From Streptomyces seoulensis (GTDB taxonomy: Bacteria; Actinomycetota; Actinomycetes; Streptomycetales; Streptomycetaceae), in the NCBI GenBank assembly GCA_013364255.1, contig CP054936.1:6156353-6220352 (forward strand): a stretch of DNA of 64,000 nt, given 5' to 3'. The notes beneath the pieces were generated by a model, which saw only the letters and a list, made by a program, of their open reading frames with translations, did not search any database and was not told the origin of the DNA. Position 1 is the first letter of the stretch. Each line of letters begins with the position of its first letter. Of the stretch, positions 9,133-16,855 are shown piece by piece. The translations under genes and the position numbers were made by a program.

Positions 9133-9688
9133 GGCGGGGCTCCTTCGTGAGGAGCGACGAAGAGGCGCCGGGCGCCGGTCGGAACTGCCCGGAATGAGGA
9201 CGTCCTGCCAAGGGTCTTCCGCCGTCGGGCAGAAGAAGGATGTTTCGCACGTCCACAAAGCGGGGAGCACCGCACCGTCGCGGTGGCGGGCTTCGTCACT
9301 GACTCGGATCAGACGAACCAGACGGATCAGCCGGACCGGACGATCCGACGGACGAGACGAAGTGCTCTTCCGTAGACGTGCGCGGCGGCACGAACGCGAG
9401 AGGTGGCGGGTCAGCCGGAGCCGGAACAGCTACATCAGCGGCGGGAAGAGCGGGTGCTACTGCACGGTCGACTTCGATCCATGCCAGCCCCACCTCCTCC
9501 GGCCGGTCCCTCGTGAGGGACGATCCATACCCTGTTTGAAGGGTGCCCCGTCAGGGGAGTTTCAACGGCGTCGGGACTCGATACGCGACGCTTCTGCGTG
9601 CTGCCCCGAACCGCCGGGTAAGACTATCAGTCAGCCGACGTGTCAAGGTGCCGCTTTGCCGGGTACTGACGAGTTCTATGCTCGCGGC
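9133..9688. promoter_or_regulatory. Divergent 556-base region between corA-like and SUFU genes
   Basis: No supported ORF. It holds two compact stem-loops next to each other: GTCCCTCGTGAGGGAC (about 9506-9521), and a nested structure from TTGAA (9536-9540) to TTCAA (9561-9565) enclosing CCCC-GTCA-GGGG. They could belong to a leader or a terminator. A cation-responsive leader for the transporter gene is conceivable but not shown, and I do not recognise a known riboswitch class. Confidence 0.35.
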
Positions 9689-10285
9689 ATGGCAGATGTT
9701 CTTCCTCTGGTCGAGGCCCGGTTGCGCTCCGCGCTGGGCGATCCGGACGCGCGCGCGGCGGTCACCTTCCTCGGCACGGACCGCGTCGAGGTGCTGCGCT
9801 TCCGGGACTCCGACGCGGAGGGCGCCCTCGTCCGCTACGCCACGCTCGGCATGTCCGCCCAGCCCATGGCGGACCCCACGGCCGTGGTCGCCGACCCGGT
9901 CAAGGGGCCGCGCGCCGAGCTGGTCCTGTCGGTGCGGGCCGGCCTCGCCGACACCGACAAGGTGCTCCGCCCGCTCGCCGTGCTCGGCGCCTCCCCGCAG
10001 GTCGAGGGCGTGGTCGTGGCGCCGGGCGCCTCACTGGACGTGGGCGAGGCGCTGTGGCCCGGCGCGCTCTTCACCTCGGTCCTGGTGGCCGAACCGGGCG
10101 GCCTGGTGGCGGACCTGGAGCTGGACGAGCCCCTGGACCCCGTCCGCTTCCTGCCGCTGCTGCCGATGACCCCGAACGAGGCCGCCTGGAAGCGGGTGCA
10201 CGGCGCCCAGGCCCTCCAGGAACGCTGGCTGACCCACGGCACGGACCTCAGGGACCCGTCCCGGACCTCGGTGCCCCTGGAGTGA
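9689..10285 (+). CDS. Suppressor-of-fused (SUFU) domain protein
   Basis: 198-residue single-domain protein. Nearly its whole length matches the bacterial SUFU pattern, including the conserved C-terminal stretch LLPMTPNEAAWKRVHGAQAL. In bacteria SUFU domains often occur as immunity or adaptor modules; the exact role here is unknown. The ATG at 9689 gives a domain-length protein; the open frame upstream is compositionally unlike a coding region. It is followed after 52 bases by the convergent MFS gene. A 12-bp direct repeat (GGACACCTGGCG at 10300 and 10324) sits between the two stops. Confidence 0.8.
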   Translation: MADVLPLVEARLRSALGDPDARAAVTFLGTDRVEVLRFRDSDAEGALVRYATLGMSAQPMADPTAVVADPVKGPRAELVLSVRAGLADTDKVLRPLAVLGASPQVEGVVVAPGASLDVGEALWPGALFTSVLVAEPGGLVADLELDEPLDPVRFLPLLPMTPNEAAWKRVHGAQALQERWLTHGTDLRDPSRTSVPLE

Positions 10286-10337
10286 CGAACCCCTCCGGAG
10301 GACACCTGGCGAGTCAGTCGTCGGGACACCTGGCGGC

Positions 10338-11567
10338 TCACTTGGCGAAGACGGCGACCCCGTCCTCGGAGGCGTGCCGGGGCCGCAACTCCTCGGCCTC
10401 GTGCGCGAGCGCGCCCCTGCGCACCAGGACGACGAGCGCGCCCACCAGCGCGGTCGCCCCCGCGACCACGAACGGCACGTGGATGTCGCTCCACTCCTCG
10501 ATCTTCGGCGCGAGGTAGGGCGCGGCCGCGGCCGCGAACCACCGCACGAAGTTGTACCCGGCGCTCGCCACCGGCCGCGGCGCGTCGGAGACCCCGAGCG
10601 CCAGCTCCGTGTACACCGTGTTGTTCACGCCGATGAACGCCCCGGACAGGATCGTGCACACGATCGCGGTGGTGTGGTCGCCGTACCCCAGGACGACCAC
10701 GTCGGCGGCCAGCAGCACCAGCGACCCGCCGAGCACCTTCAGCGACCCGAACCGCTTCTGCGCCCGCGGCGCGACGATCACCGAGAAGACGGCCAGCAGC
10801 ACGCCCCAGGCGAAGAACACCGCGCCCGACTTGTAGGGCGTCATGTTCAGTACGAACGGGGTGAAGGCGAGCACGGTGAAGAACGTGTAGTTGTAGAAGA
10901 ACGCGGAGGCGGCCGCGGAGGCGAGCCCGCCGTGGCCGAGCGCCTTGATCGGGTCCAGCAGCGAGGTCCTGCGGGCCGGCTTCGGCTGCTCCTTCAGGAA
11001 CACCGTGACGCACAGGAACCCGACGGCCATCAGGAACGCGGTGCCGAAGAACGGGTAGCGCCAGCTGGCGTCGCCGAGCAGCGCGCCCAGCAGCGGTCCG
11101 CACGCCATGCCGAGGCCGAGCGCGGACTCGTAGAGCAGGATCGCCGCCGCGCTCCCGCCGGCCGCCGCGCCGACGATGACCGCGAGCGCGGTGGAGACGA
11201 ACAGCGCGTTGCCCAGGCCCCAGCCGGCCCGGAAGCCGACCAGCTGGCCGACCGATCCCGAGGTGCCGGCCAGTCCCGCGAAGACCACGACGAAGGCGAG
11301 CCCGAGCAGCAGCGTCTTCTTGCCGCCGATGCGGCTGGAGACGAAGCCGGTCACCAGCATCGCGACGGCGGTGATCAGGAAGTAGGAGGTGAACAGCAAG
11401 GAGACCTGGCTCGCGGTGGCGTCCAGGCCCTTGGCGATGGAGGGGAGGATCGGGTCGACGAGCCCGATGCCCATGAAGGCGACGACGGACGCGCCGGCCG
11501 TCGCCCAGACTGCCTTCGGCTGCCGCAGGAGGCTGCCCGCCCCCGCGTCGAAGGGATCCGCGGCCAT
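10338..11567 (-). CDS. MFS transporter (multidrug-efflux type)
   Basis: 409-residue major-facilitator protein with about 12 membrane helices. The first loop region carries a drug:H+ antiporter-like motif (TGFVSSRIGGKKTLLLG), which fits an exporter of the DHA1 class. The substrate is not predictable. The ATG at 11567 is followed by a short polar arm before helix 1. Just upstream are AT-rich palindromes, unusual for this genome, that look like a repressor site, so the gene is probably inducible. No regulator gene is adjacent in the window. Confidence 0.85.
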   Translation of the reverse strand: MAADPFDAGAGSLLRQPKAVWATAGASVVAFMGIGLVDPILPSIAKGLDATASQVSLLFTSYFLITAVAMLVTGFVSSRIGGKKTLLLGLAFVVVFAGLAGTSGSVGQLVGFRAGWGLGNALFVSTALAVIVGAAAGGSAAAILLYESALGLGMACGPLLGALLGDASWRYPFFGTAFLMAVGFLCVTVFLKEQPKPARRTSLLDPIKALGHGGLASAAASAFFYNYTFFTVLAFTPFVLNMTPYKSGAVFFAWGVLLAVFSVIVAPRAQKRFGSLKVLGGSLVLLAADVVVLGYGDHTTAIVCTILSGAFIGVNNTVYTELALGVSDAPRPVASAGYNFVRWFAAAAAPYLAPKIEEWSDIHVPFVVAGATALVGALVVLVRRGALAHEAEELRPRHASEDGVAVFAK

Positions 11568-11644
11568 GCCTTCTCCAATCCCGGGACGGAGCCGAGCGGT
11601 CCCGGTGTGCTCTCGGTGAACCAGATGGTTGGTGTATGCACATA

Positions 11645-11680
11645 GTAAGTTAGCTCAGCTAATTAATGCAATATGCATCT
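11645..11680. promoter_or_regulatory. AT-rich operator-like palindromes upstream of the MFS gene
   Basis: Two perfect palindromes stand side by side: TTAGCTCAGCTAA (11650-11662) and ATGCAATATGCAT (11666-11678). They lie 80-110 bases before the MFS start in an otherwise GC-rich context, as expected for a MarR/TetR-type binding site over a promoter. Confidence 0.55.
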
Positions 11681-11769
11681 ACTTGGCCCTGGTGGGGGCG
11701 TGCGGAGCGCGCCGCCGGACGGGTGATCGTCCTTGACGTGACGCGGTCGGGGTAGGACCGTGGAGCCCT

Positions 11770-12411
11770 ATGAGGGGCGAACCCAGTTGCCCGAAGTGCG
11801 GTGGCCGGGTCAGGGCTCCCGGACTCTTCAACGACTCCTGGCAGTGCGATGTCCACGGGACCGTGCACCCGGTGCAGCCCGTGATACCGCCCAGCGTCGA
11901 GGCCCTCGGCGTCGTCGTGCACCGCACCCAGGTGCCGGTGTGGATGCCGTGGCCACTGCCGGTCGGCTGGCTGTTCACGGGCGTGGCCAGCGCGGGCGAC
12001 GACCGCAGCGGCGGTCGCGCCACCGCCGTGGCCTGCTCCGGACCCGGCCCGCTCGGCGGCATGGGCGAACTCATCCTGGTCGCCGAGGAACTCGGCGTCG
12101 GCCTCGGCGCGCGCTACGCCGGCATCGACGGCCCCGACCCCGGCCCCTGTCTGAACGTCGAGAAGCCGCCGGACGCCAAGGTCCTGGCCGGCGGACGGCC
12201 GACCCCGCTGTGGCACGTCTCCGGCGCGCCCGTCGACCGCGCGGTCTTCGCGGGCGAGGCGCTCGGGCTGTGGCTGTGGGCGGTGGTCTGGCCCGAGCAG
12301 TCCGGCCTGCTGATGTACGACGAGCTGGTCCTCGCCGATCTGCGGGACGCGGGCGCGGAGGTCGACCTCGTGCCGTGCGGGGCGCTGTCGCCCCGGCTGC
12401 TGCGGCCGTGA
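11770..12411 (+). CDS. Conserved hypothetical protein with N-terminal zinc ribbon (DUF6758-like)
   Basis: 213-residue protein. A zinc-binding pair CPKCGG at residues 7-12 and a later Cys/His set (WQCDVHGTVHP, ~27-37) suggest a small zinc ribbon. The remainder is a compact Gly/Leu-rich domain (PWPLPVGWLFTGVASAG; GGMGELILVAEELGVGLGARY) conserved in Streptomyces, as far as I recall, under a DUF name. The role is unknown. It precedes the PHP gene by 142 bases in the same direction. Confidence 0.75.
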   Translation: MRGEPSCPKCGGRVRAPGLFNDSWQCDVHGTVHPVQPVIPPSVEALGVVVHRTQVPVWMPWPLPVGWLFTGVASAGDDRSGGRATAVACSGPGPLGGMGELILVAEELGVGLGARYAGIDGPDPGPCLNVEKPPDAKVLAGGRPTPLWHVSGAPVDRAVFAGEALGLWLWAVVWPEQSGLLMYDELVLADLRDAGAEVDLVPCGALSPRLLRP

Positions 12412-12553
12412 GGTCGGCGGGAGCCCCGTAGGGGATGTCCGGACGGCTCGGCTGTAGGGGGCGGCCGGGCGTCGCGGGTGTGACGGGCACGCTCGGGCGC
12501 CCGCTATCCTTTGGGTGTCCCCCTCCGTCCCGTCACCGCCTGGAGTCCGTGTC

Positions 12554-13411
12554 GTGCGCATCGATCTGCACACCCACTCCACCGCGTCCGACGGCACGGA
12601 CAGCCCGGCCGAGCTGGTGCGCAACGCGGCGGCCGCCGGTCTGGACGTCGTGGCGCTGACCGACCACGACACCACCCGCGGCCACGCCGAGGCCGTCGCG
12701 GCGCTGCCCGCGGGGCTCACCCTCGTGACCGGCGCCGAACTCTCCTGCCGGGTCGACGGCGTCAGCATGCACATGCTGGCCTACCTCTTCGACCCCGAGG
12801 AGCCCGCCCTGCTCGCCGAGCGCGAACTGGTCCGCGACGACCGGGTGCCGCGCGCCAAGGGCATGATCGACAAGCTGAACGCGCTGGGCGTGCCCGTCAC
12901 CTGGGAGCAGGTCTCCCGGATCGCGGGCGACGGCTCGGTCGGCCGGCCGCACATTGCCACCGCGCTCGTGGAGCTCGGCGTGGTGCCGACCGTGAGCGAC
13001 GCCTTCACCGACCAGTGGCTGGCCGACGGCGGCCGCGCCTACGTCGGCAAGCACGAGACGGACCCGTTCGAGGCGATCCGGCTGGTCAAGAACGCCGGCG
13101 GCGTCTGCGTCTTCGCCCACCCGGCCGCCGTCAAGCGCGGCCGTACGGTCCCCGAGTCCCGGATCGCCGACCTGGCCGCCGCCGGCCTCGACGGCATCGA
13201 GGTCGACCACATGGACCACGACCCCGACACCCGGGCGCGGCTGCGCGGCCTCGCCAAGGAGCTGGGCCTGCTCACCACCGGCTCCAGCGACTACCACGGC
13301 AGCCGCAAGACCGTCGCCCTCGGCGCGTTCACGACCGACCCCGAGGTGTACGGGGAGATCACGCGGCGGTCGACCGGGGCGTTCCCCGTCCCGGGCGCCG
13401 GCGGGATCTGA
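12554..13411 (+). CDS. PHP-domain phosphoesterase (TrpH/YciV type)
   Basis: 285-residue metal-dependent phosphoesterase. The N-terminus DLHTHSTASDGTDSP and the next motif LTDHDTT are the PHP metal-binding motifs I-II. Later motifs include GAELSC, FAHPAA and the terminal SSDYHGS. Size and motif order match the YciV/RNase AM-like group acting on nucleotides or short RNA. The GTG at 12554 is preferred because GGAG lies 8 bases upstream and the PHP motif begins immediately. It is followed by marC after 76 bases. Confidence 0.88.
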   Translation: MRIDLHTHSTASDGTDSPAELVRNAAAAGLDVVALTDHDTTRGHAEAVAALPAGLTLVTGAELSCRVDGVSMHMLAYLFDPEEPALLAERELVRDDRVPRAKGMIDKLNALGVPVTWEQVSRIAGDGSVGRPHIATALVELGVVPTVSDAFTDQWLADGGRAYVGKHETDPFEAIRLVKNAGGVCVFAHPAAVKRGRTVPESRIADLAAAGLDGIEVDHMDHDPDTRARLRGLAKELGLLTTGSSDYHGSRKTVALGAFTTDPEVYGEITRRSTGAFPVPGAGGI

Positions 13412-13487
13412 ACCCCCCCCGCGCCCCCCGCCCACTCCCCGGTACGGGTCTGTTCCCGTGCTGCTTTCGCAAGGCTGTTCCACACCC

Positions 13488-14093
13488 ATGTTCGACGCTG
13501 CCGTCTTCGGCTCCCTCTTCCTCACCCTGTTCGTCATCATGGATCCCCCCGGGATCACCCCGATCTTCCTCGCGCTGACCGCCGGCCGCCCCGGCAAGGT
13601 GCAGAAGCGGATGGCCTTCCAGGCCGTCTGCGTGGCCGGCGGCGTCATCGCCGTGTTCGGCGTGCTCGGCCACCAGATCCTCGACTACCTGCACGTGTCC
13701 GTGCCGGCGCTGATGATCGCCGGCGGACTGCTCCTGCTGCTGATCGCCCTGGACCTGCTCACCGGCAAGACCGACGAGCCCAAGGCGACCAAGGACGTCA
13801 ACGTCGCCCTGGTCCCCCTCGGCATGCCGCTGCTCGCCGGCCCCGGCGCGATCGTCTCCGTCATCCTCGCCGTGCAGAAGGCCGACAGCGTGGCCTCCCA
13901 GGTCTCGGTGTGGTCGGCCATCCTCGCCATCCACGTGGTGCTGTGGCTCGTGATGCGCTACTCGCTGCTGATCATCCGGGTCATCAAGGACGGCGGCGTG
14001 GTCCTGGTGACGCGGCTGGCGGGCATGATGCTCTCCGCGATCGCCGTCCAGCAGATCATCAACGGGATCACCCAGGTGGTCCGCGGCGGCTGA
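13488..14093 (+). CDS. MarC-family integral membrane protein
   Basis: 201-residue protein with about six membrane helices and the family's early motif FLTLFVIMDPPGITPIF. The half-conserved second repeat (LVPLGMPLLAGPGAIVSVIL) is also typical. MarC/UPF0056 proteins are widespread inner-membrane proteins, once linked to antibiotic resistance; their transport activity is unproven. I use the ATG at 13488; a GTG at 13458 would add ten residues. It ends before a long hairpin terminator. Confidence 0.88.
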   Translation: MFDAAVFGSLFLTLFVIMDPPGITPIFLALTAGRPGKVQKRMAFQAVCVAGGVIAVFGVLGHQILDYLHVSVPALMIAGGLLLLLIALDLLTGKTDEPKATKDVNVALVPLGMPLLAGPGAIVSVILAVQKADSVASQVSVWSAILAIHVVLWLVMRYSLLIIRVIKDGGVVLVTRLAGMMLSAIAVQQIINGITQVVRGG

Positions 14094-14151
14094 GCCCGCC
14101 GGACGCCCGGGGCCCGCCCCGGTCCGTCCGCCGTGCCCTCCGTCCGCCGTG

Positions 14152-14194
14152 CACGAAGCCCCCGTACGGCAGCTCGCCGTACGGGGGCTTCGTG
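14152..14194. terminator. Strong bidirectional intrinsic terminator
   Basis: A perfect 19-bp stem (14152-14170 with 14176-14194) around a 5-base loop sits between marC (+) and the small leftward ORF ending at 14216. Confidence 0.85.
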
Positions 14195-14215
14195 GTGTCG
14201 AAAGCGGGCCCGCTG

Positions 14216-14368
14216 TTATGAGGCCGGGGTGTCGGCCGGGCGGATCCAGAGTCGCTGGCCGATCGCGGCGGCCTGCTGAACGATCCGATTGACGGAGGCG
14301 GCGTCCACGACGGTGGTGTCCACGGTGGTCCCGTCGACCTCGTCGAGTCGCATGATCTCGAAGCGCAT
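14216..14368 (-). CDS. Small 50-residue conserved-looking protein
   Basis: The encoded peptide starts MRFEIMRLDEVDGTTVDTTV and ends with RLWIRPADTPAS then TAA. An AGGGAG ribosome site lies about 7 bases upstream of the ATG, and a terminator follows the stop. It is acidic at the front and amphipathic in the middle (VNRIVQQAAAIGQRLW), with no export signal. Size, framing signals and clean codon use support a real gene. The regular start pattern is reminiscent of small precursor-like peptides, but I cannot assign a function. Confidence 0.6.
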   Translation of the reverse strand: MRFEIMRLDEVDGTTVDTTVVDAASVNRIVQQAAAIGQRLWIRPADTPAS

Positions 14369-14454
14369 GGGGCTTCTCCCTTCGTCTGGTCATCCTCCTG
14401 CGGAGAATTACTTGGGTGAGGGCGGCGTACGGGGCATCGGTGCCCGTGCTCCGT

Positions 14455-14530
14455 ACCTATCTAACGGGCCGCACGTTACAAACATTCCCTTGGCTAAATA
14501 AATTTTTCGAACGCCTAATTACCGACCAGT
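14455..14530. promoter_or_regulatory. AT-rich promoter region between the 50-residue gene and the NYN gene
   Basis: A ~75-base low-GC patch (for example GGCTAAATAAATTTTTCG at 14491-14508) lies in a 240-base divergent gap. Such patches are rare in this genome and mark regulatory DNA, probably the promoter of the rightward gene. Confidence 0.5.
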
Positions 14531-14610
14531 ACGTCTGGTTTCGTCGACCGTTCGGGACCGGTTGTGTTCGCACGGTGACCACCGGGAGAATGGAAGGGAT
14601 GAACGAGGCC

Positions 14611-15507
14611 ATGAACCAGGACCCCGCGGCGCTGGCCGCCCGCATCGACCGCACCAACGAGCTGCTGGAACGCATGCTCGCCGAGGTGGCCAAGACCCCC
14701 TCGACGCACGCGATCTTCGTCGATGCCGGGTACCTCTACGCCGCCGCGGGCCGGCTGGTGGCCGGGACCGAGGACCGCCGCGCCTTCGACCTGGACGCCG
14801 AGGGGCTGATCGACGCGCTCATCGACCGCGCCCGCAACGTCTTCGCCGACAGCCGGCTGCTGCGCGTCTACTGGTACGACGGCGCCCGGCGCCGTATCCA
14901 CACCGCCGAGCAGCAGACCATCGCCGAGCTGCCCGACGTCAAGGTCCGCCTCGGCAACCTCAACGCCAACAACCAGCAGAAGGGCGTCGACTCCCTCATC
15001 CGCTCGGACCTGGAGTCGCTGGCCCGGCACCGCGCCATCAGCGACGCCGCGCTGCTCGGCGGCGACGAGGACCTGGTCTCCGCCGTCGAGGCCGCCCAGG
15101 GCTACGGCGCCCGGGTCCACCTGTGGGGCATCGAGGCCCCCGAGGGCCGCAACCAGGCCGAGCCGCTGCTGTGGGAGGTCGACAGCCAGCGCACCCTCGA
15201 CCTCGAGTTCTTCAAGCCCTACGTCTCCCGGCGCACCGCGGTCGCCTACGACCCGACGGGCACGGACCGGCCCACCCGCGAGGACGTCCGCTTCGTCGGC
15301 GCGCAGATCGCCGCGAAGTGGCTCGCCGAGCGCGGCCGCGACACCCTGGTCGAACTCCTCCCCGGCCACCCCTACCTGCCCGGCTCCGTCGACCAGGACC
15401 TCCTGGTGGAGGCCGAGGGCCTGCTGCGGTACTCGCTGCGCGGCCAGGCCGACCTGCGGCGCGCCCTGCGCGACGGCTTCTGGGACCACCTCCAGGCGCA
15501 GTACTAG
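14611..15507 (+). CDS. NYN-domain (PIN-like) predicted RNA-processing protein
   Basis: About 298 residues. An N-terminal helix (RIDRTNELLERMLAEVA) precedes a NYN domain with the acidic active-site pattern: FVDAGYLY, KGVDSLIRSDLESLA and ALLGGDEDLVSAVE. NYN domains are PIN-fold nucleases acting on RNA. The C-terminal ~100 residues look like an OST-HTH/helical accessory region. In-frame ATGs at 14590, 14599 and 14611 compete; GGAAGGG is spaced best for 14611, though its spacing is a little long. It converges on the hydrolase gene after 31 bases. Confidence 0.82.
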   Translation: MNQDPAALAARIDRTNELLERMLAEVAKTPSTHAIFVDAGYLYAAAGRLVAGTEDRRAFDLDAEGLIDALIDRARNVFADSRLLRVYWYDGARRRIHTAEQQTIAELPDVKVRLGNLNANNQQKGVDSLIRSDLESLARHRAISDAALLGGDEDLVSAVEAAQGYGARVHLWGIEAPEGRNQAEPLLWEVDSQRTLDLEFFKPYVSRRTAVAYDPTGTDRPTREDVRFVGAQIAAKWLAERGRDTLVELLPGHPYLPGSVDQDLLVEAEGLLRYSLRGQADLRRALRDGFWDHLQAQY

Positions 15508-15538
15508 CGCTGCTCGGCCGGTGGCCGTCGGGCGACGG

Positions 15539-16405
15539 TCAGCTGCCGTCCCAGAAGTCGGCCAGCGCGCGGGCGGTGGGCAGCGGGCGGTCGCAGTTGG
15601 GGGAGTGCTCGGCGCCCTCCACCACGGTGCGCCGGGCGCCGAGCCGCCGGGCCATGTCGTCCAGGAGCGGCACCGGCCAGGTGTCGTCCCGCGCGCCCGA
15701 CAGCACGTGGCACGGCAGTCCGATCGCCGCGAGTTCGGCGACGCGGTCCGGCTCGGTGCACAACTGGCGCCCGGTGGCGAGGAGTTGGGCGGGGCTGCCG
15801 GCGAGCCAGCGGCGGCGCAGGTCCGCCCGGTCGTCCAGCCCGGCGTCCAGTCCCGCGTCGGTCTCCTCGGGCGGTTCCATCGCCTGGATGGCCTCCCACA
15901 CCTCGCCCATCGTCAGCACCCCGAGCGCGTCCCGCAGCAGCTTCACGCGCTGCTGCTGCGGTTCGGAGATCTGGGCGGGTCCGGAGGACATGAGCGTGAG
16001 CGAGCGGAACGCGGAGGGGTCCAGCAGCGCGGCCGCGCGAGCGATCTGCCCGCCGAGCGAGTGCCCGACCAGATGCGGTGCCGTGCCGAGCGCCTCGGCC
16101 TGGGCGAGGACGTCCCGCGCCAACTCCTCCTGCGCGTAGGCCGATACGTCGTCCACCGGTCCGGCCGACTCGAACTGACCGCGCCCGTCCACGGCCACGG
16201 TCCGGTAGCCGCGCGCCGCCAGCGGCTCGTGCAGCGGGTTGAAGTCCTCCTTGCTGCCGGTGAACCCGGGCAGCAGCAGCGCGACGCCCCGGGGCTCGAC
16301 ACCGACGGCCACGGGCGCGTCGACGACGGCGAACTCCCCACGAACGGTACGCAGCCGGTACGCCCGGGCGCCGGGCGGCGGAACAAAGGTAGGAGGCCTG
16401 CTCAT
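15539..16405 (-). CDS. Alpha/beta-hydrolase
   Basis: 288-residue serine hydrolase. The oxyanion region is LLLPGFTGSKEDF, the nucleophile elbow GHSLGG holds the catalytic Ser, and a late acid (SGARDDTWP) and His (EGAEHSPN) complete the triad. There is no signal peptide, so it is probably cytosolic. The sequence resembles general esterase or C-C hydrolase-like enzymes; the substrate is not inferable. It stands alone, with a repeat-rich gap upstream. Confidence 0.85.
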   Translation of the reverse strand: MSRPPTFVPPPGARAYRLRTVRGEFAVVDAPVAVGVEPRGVALLLPGFTGSKEDFNPLHEPLAARGYRTVAVDGRGQFESAGPVDDVSAYAQEELARDVLAQAEALGTAPHLVGHSLGGQIARAAALLDPSAFRSLTLMSSGPAQISEPQQQRVKLLRDALGVLTMGEVWEAIQAMEPPEETDAGLDAGLDDRADLRRRWLAGSPAQLLATGRQLCTEPDRVAELAAIGLPCHVLSGARDDTWPVPLLDDMARRLGARRTVVEGAEHSPNCDRPLPTARALADFWDGS

Positions 16406-16855
16406 GCGCCGAGGCTACCGGCCCGGCACCTGCCTGGGCAGCGACCCGGCGCCCACCCGGCAGCGACCCGGGACCCGCCCGGCAGCGACCCGGGACCCGC
16501 CTGGGCAGCGGCCCGGCGTCCAGGTGGGCAGCGCCGCCTTCGCGGTTCGGGGGACGCCCTGGGTGAGGGGTCCGGATGCGTCGACCGCCCGGCTCCGCGT
16601 GGGCGGGGCTGGGCCGTCGGTCTGTGTGGGCGTCGCTGTTGCGGGTGCCGGGCTGGCCTGCGTGGCGGAGGCTGCCGGCCCGGCGCGCAGGCGGGCTGCG
16701 ACCTGACACCCCGGCCCGGCGCCCGCGCGGGCAGCGTTCTCGTCGCGGTTCGGGGGCCGCCCGGGTGAGGTGGTCCGGGTATGCCGGCGGCCCGGCTCCA
16801 CGGGGGTGGGGCCGGGCCGTCGGTTTGTGCGGGTGCCGCTGTCGCGGGTGCCGGG
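16406..16855. repeat. 450-base gap with duplicated ~115-bp segment and short GC repeats
   Basis: No gene is supported. A segment beginning CGCGGTTCGGGGG at 16541 is repeated, about 80-85% alike, from 16744 to about 16858, 203 bases away; the right copy runs into the stop codon of the DEAD-box gene. The left part (16436-16530) has short repeats of GGCAGCGACCCGG. This looks like duplicated 3'-flank DNA. Confidence 0.7.
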
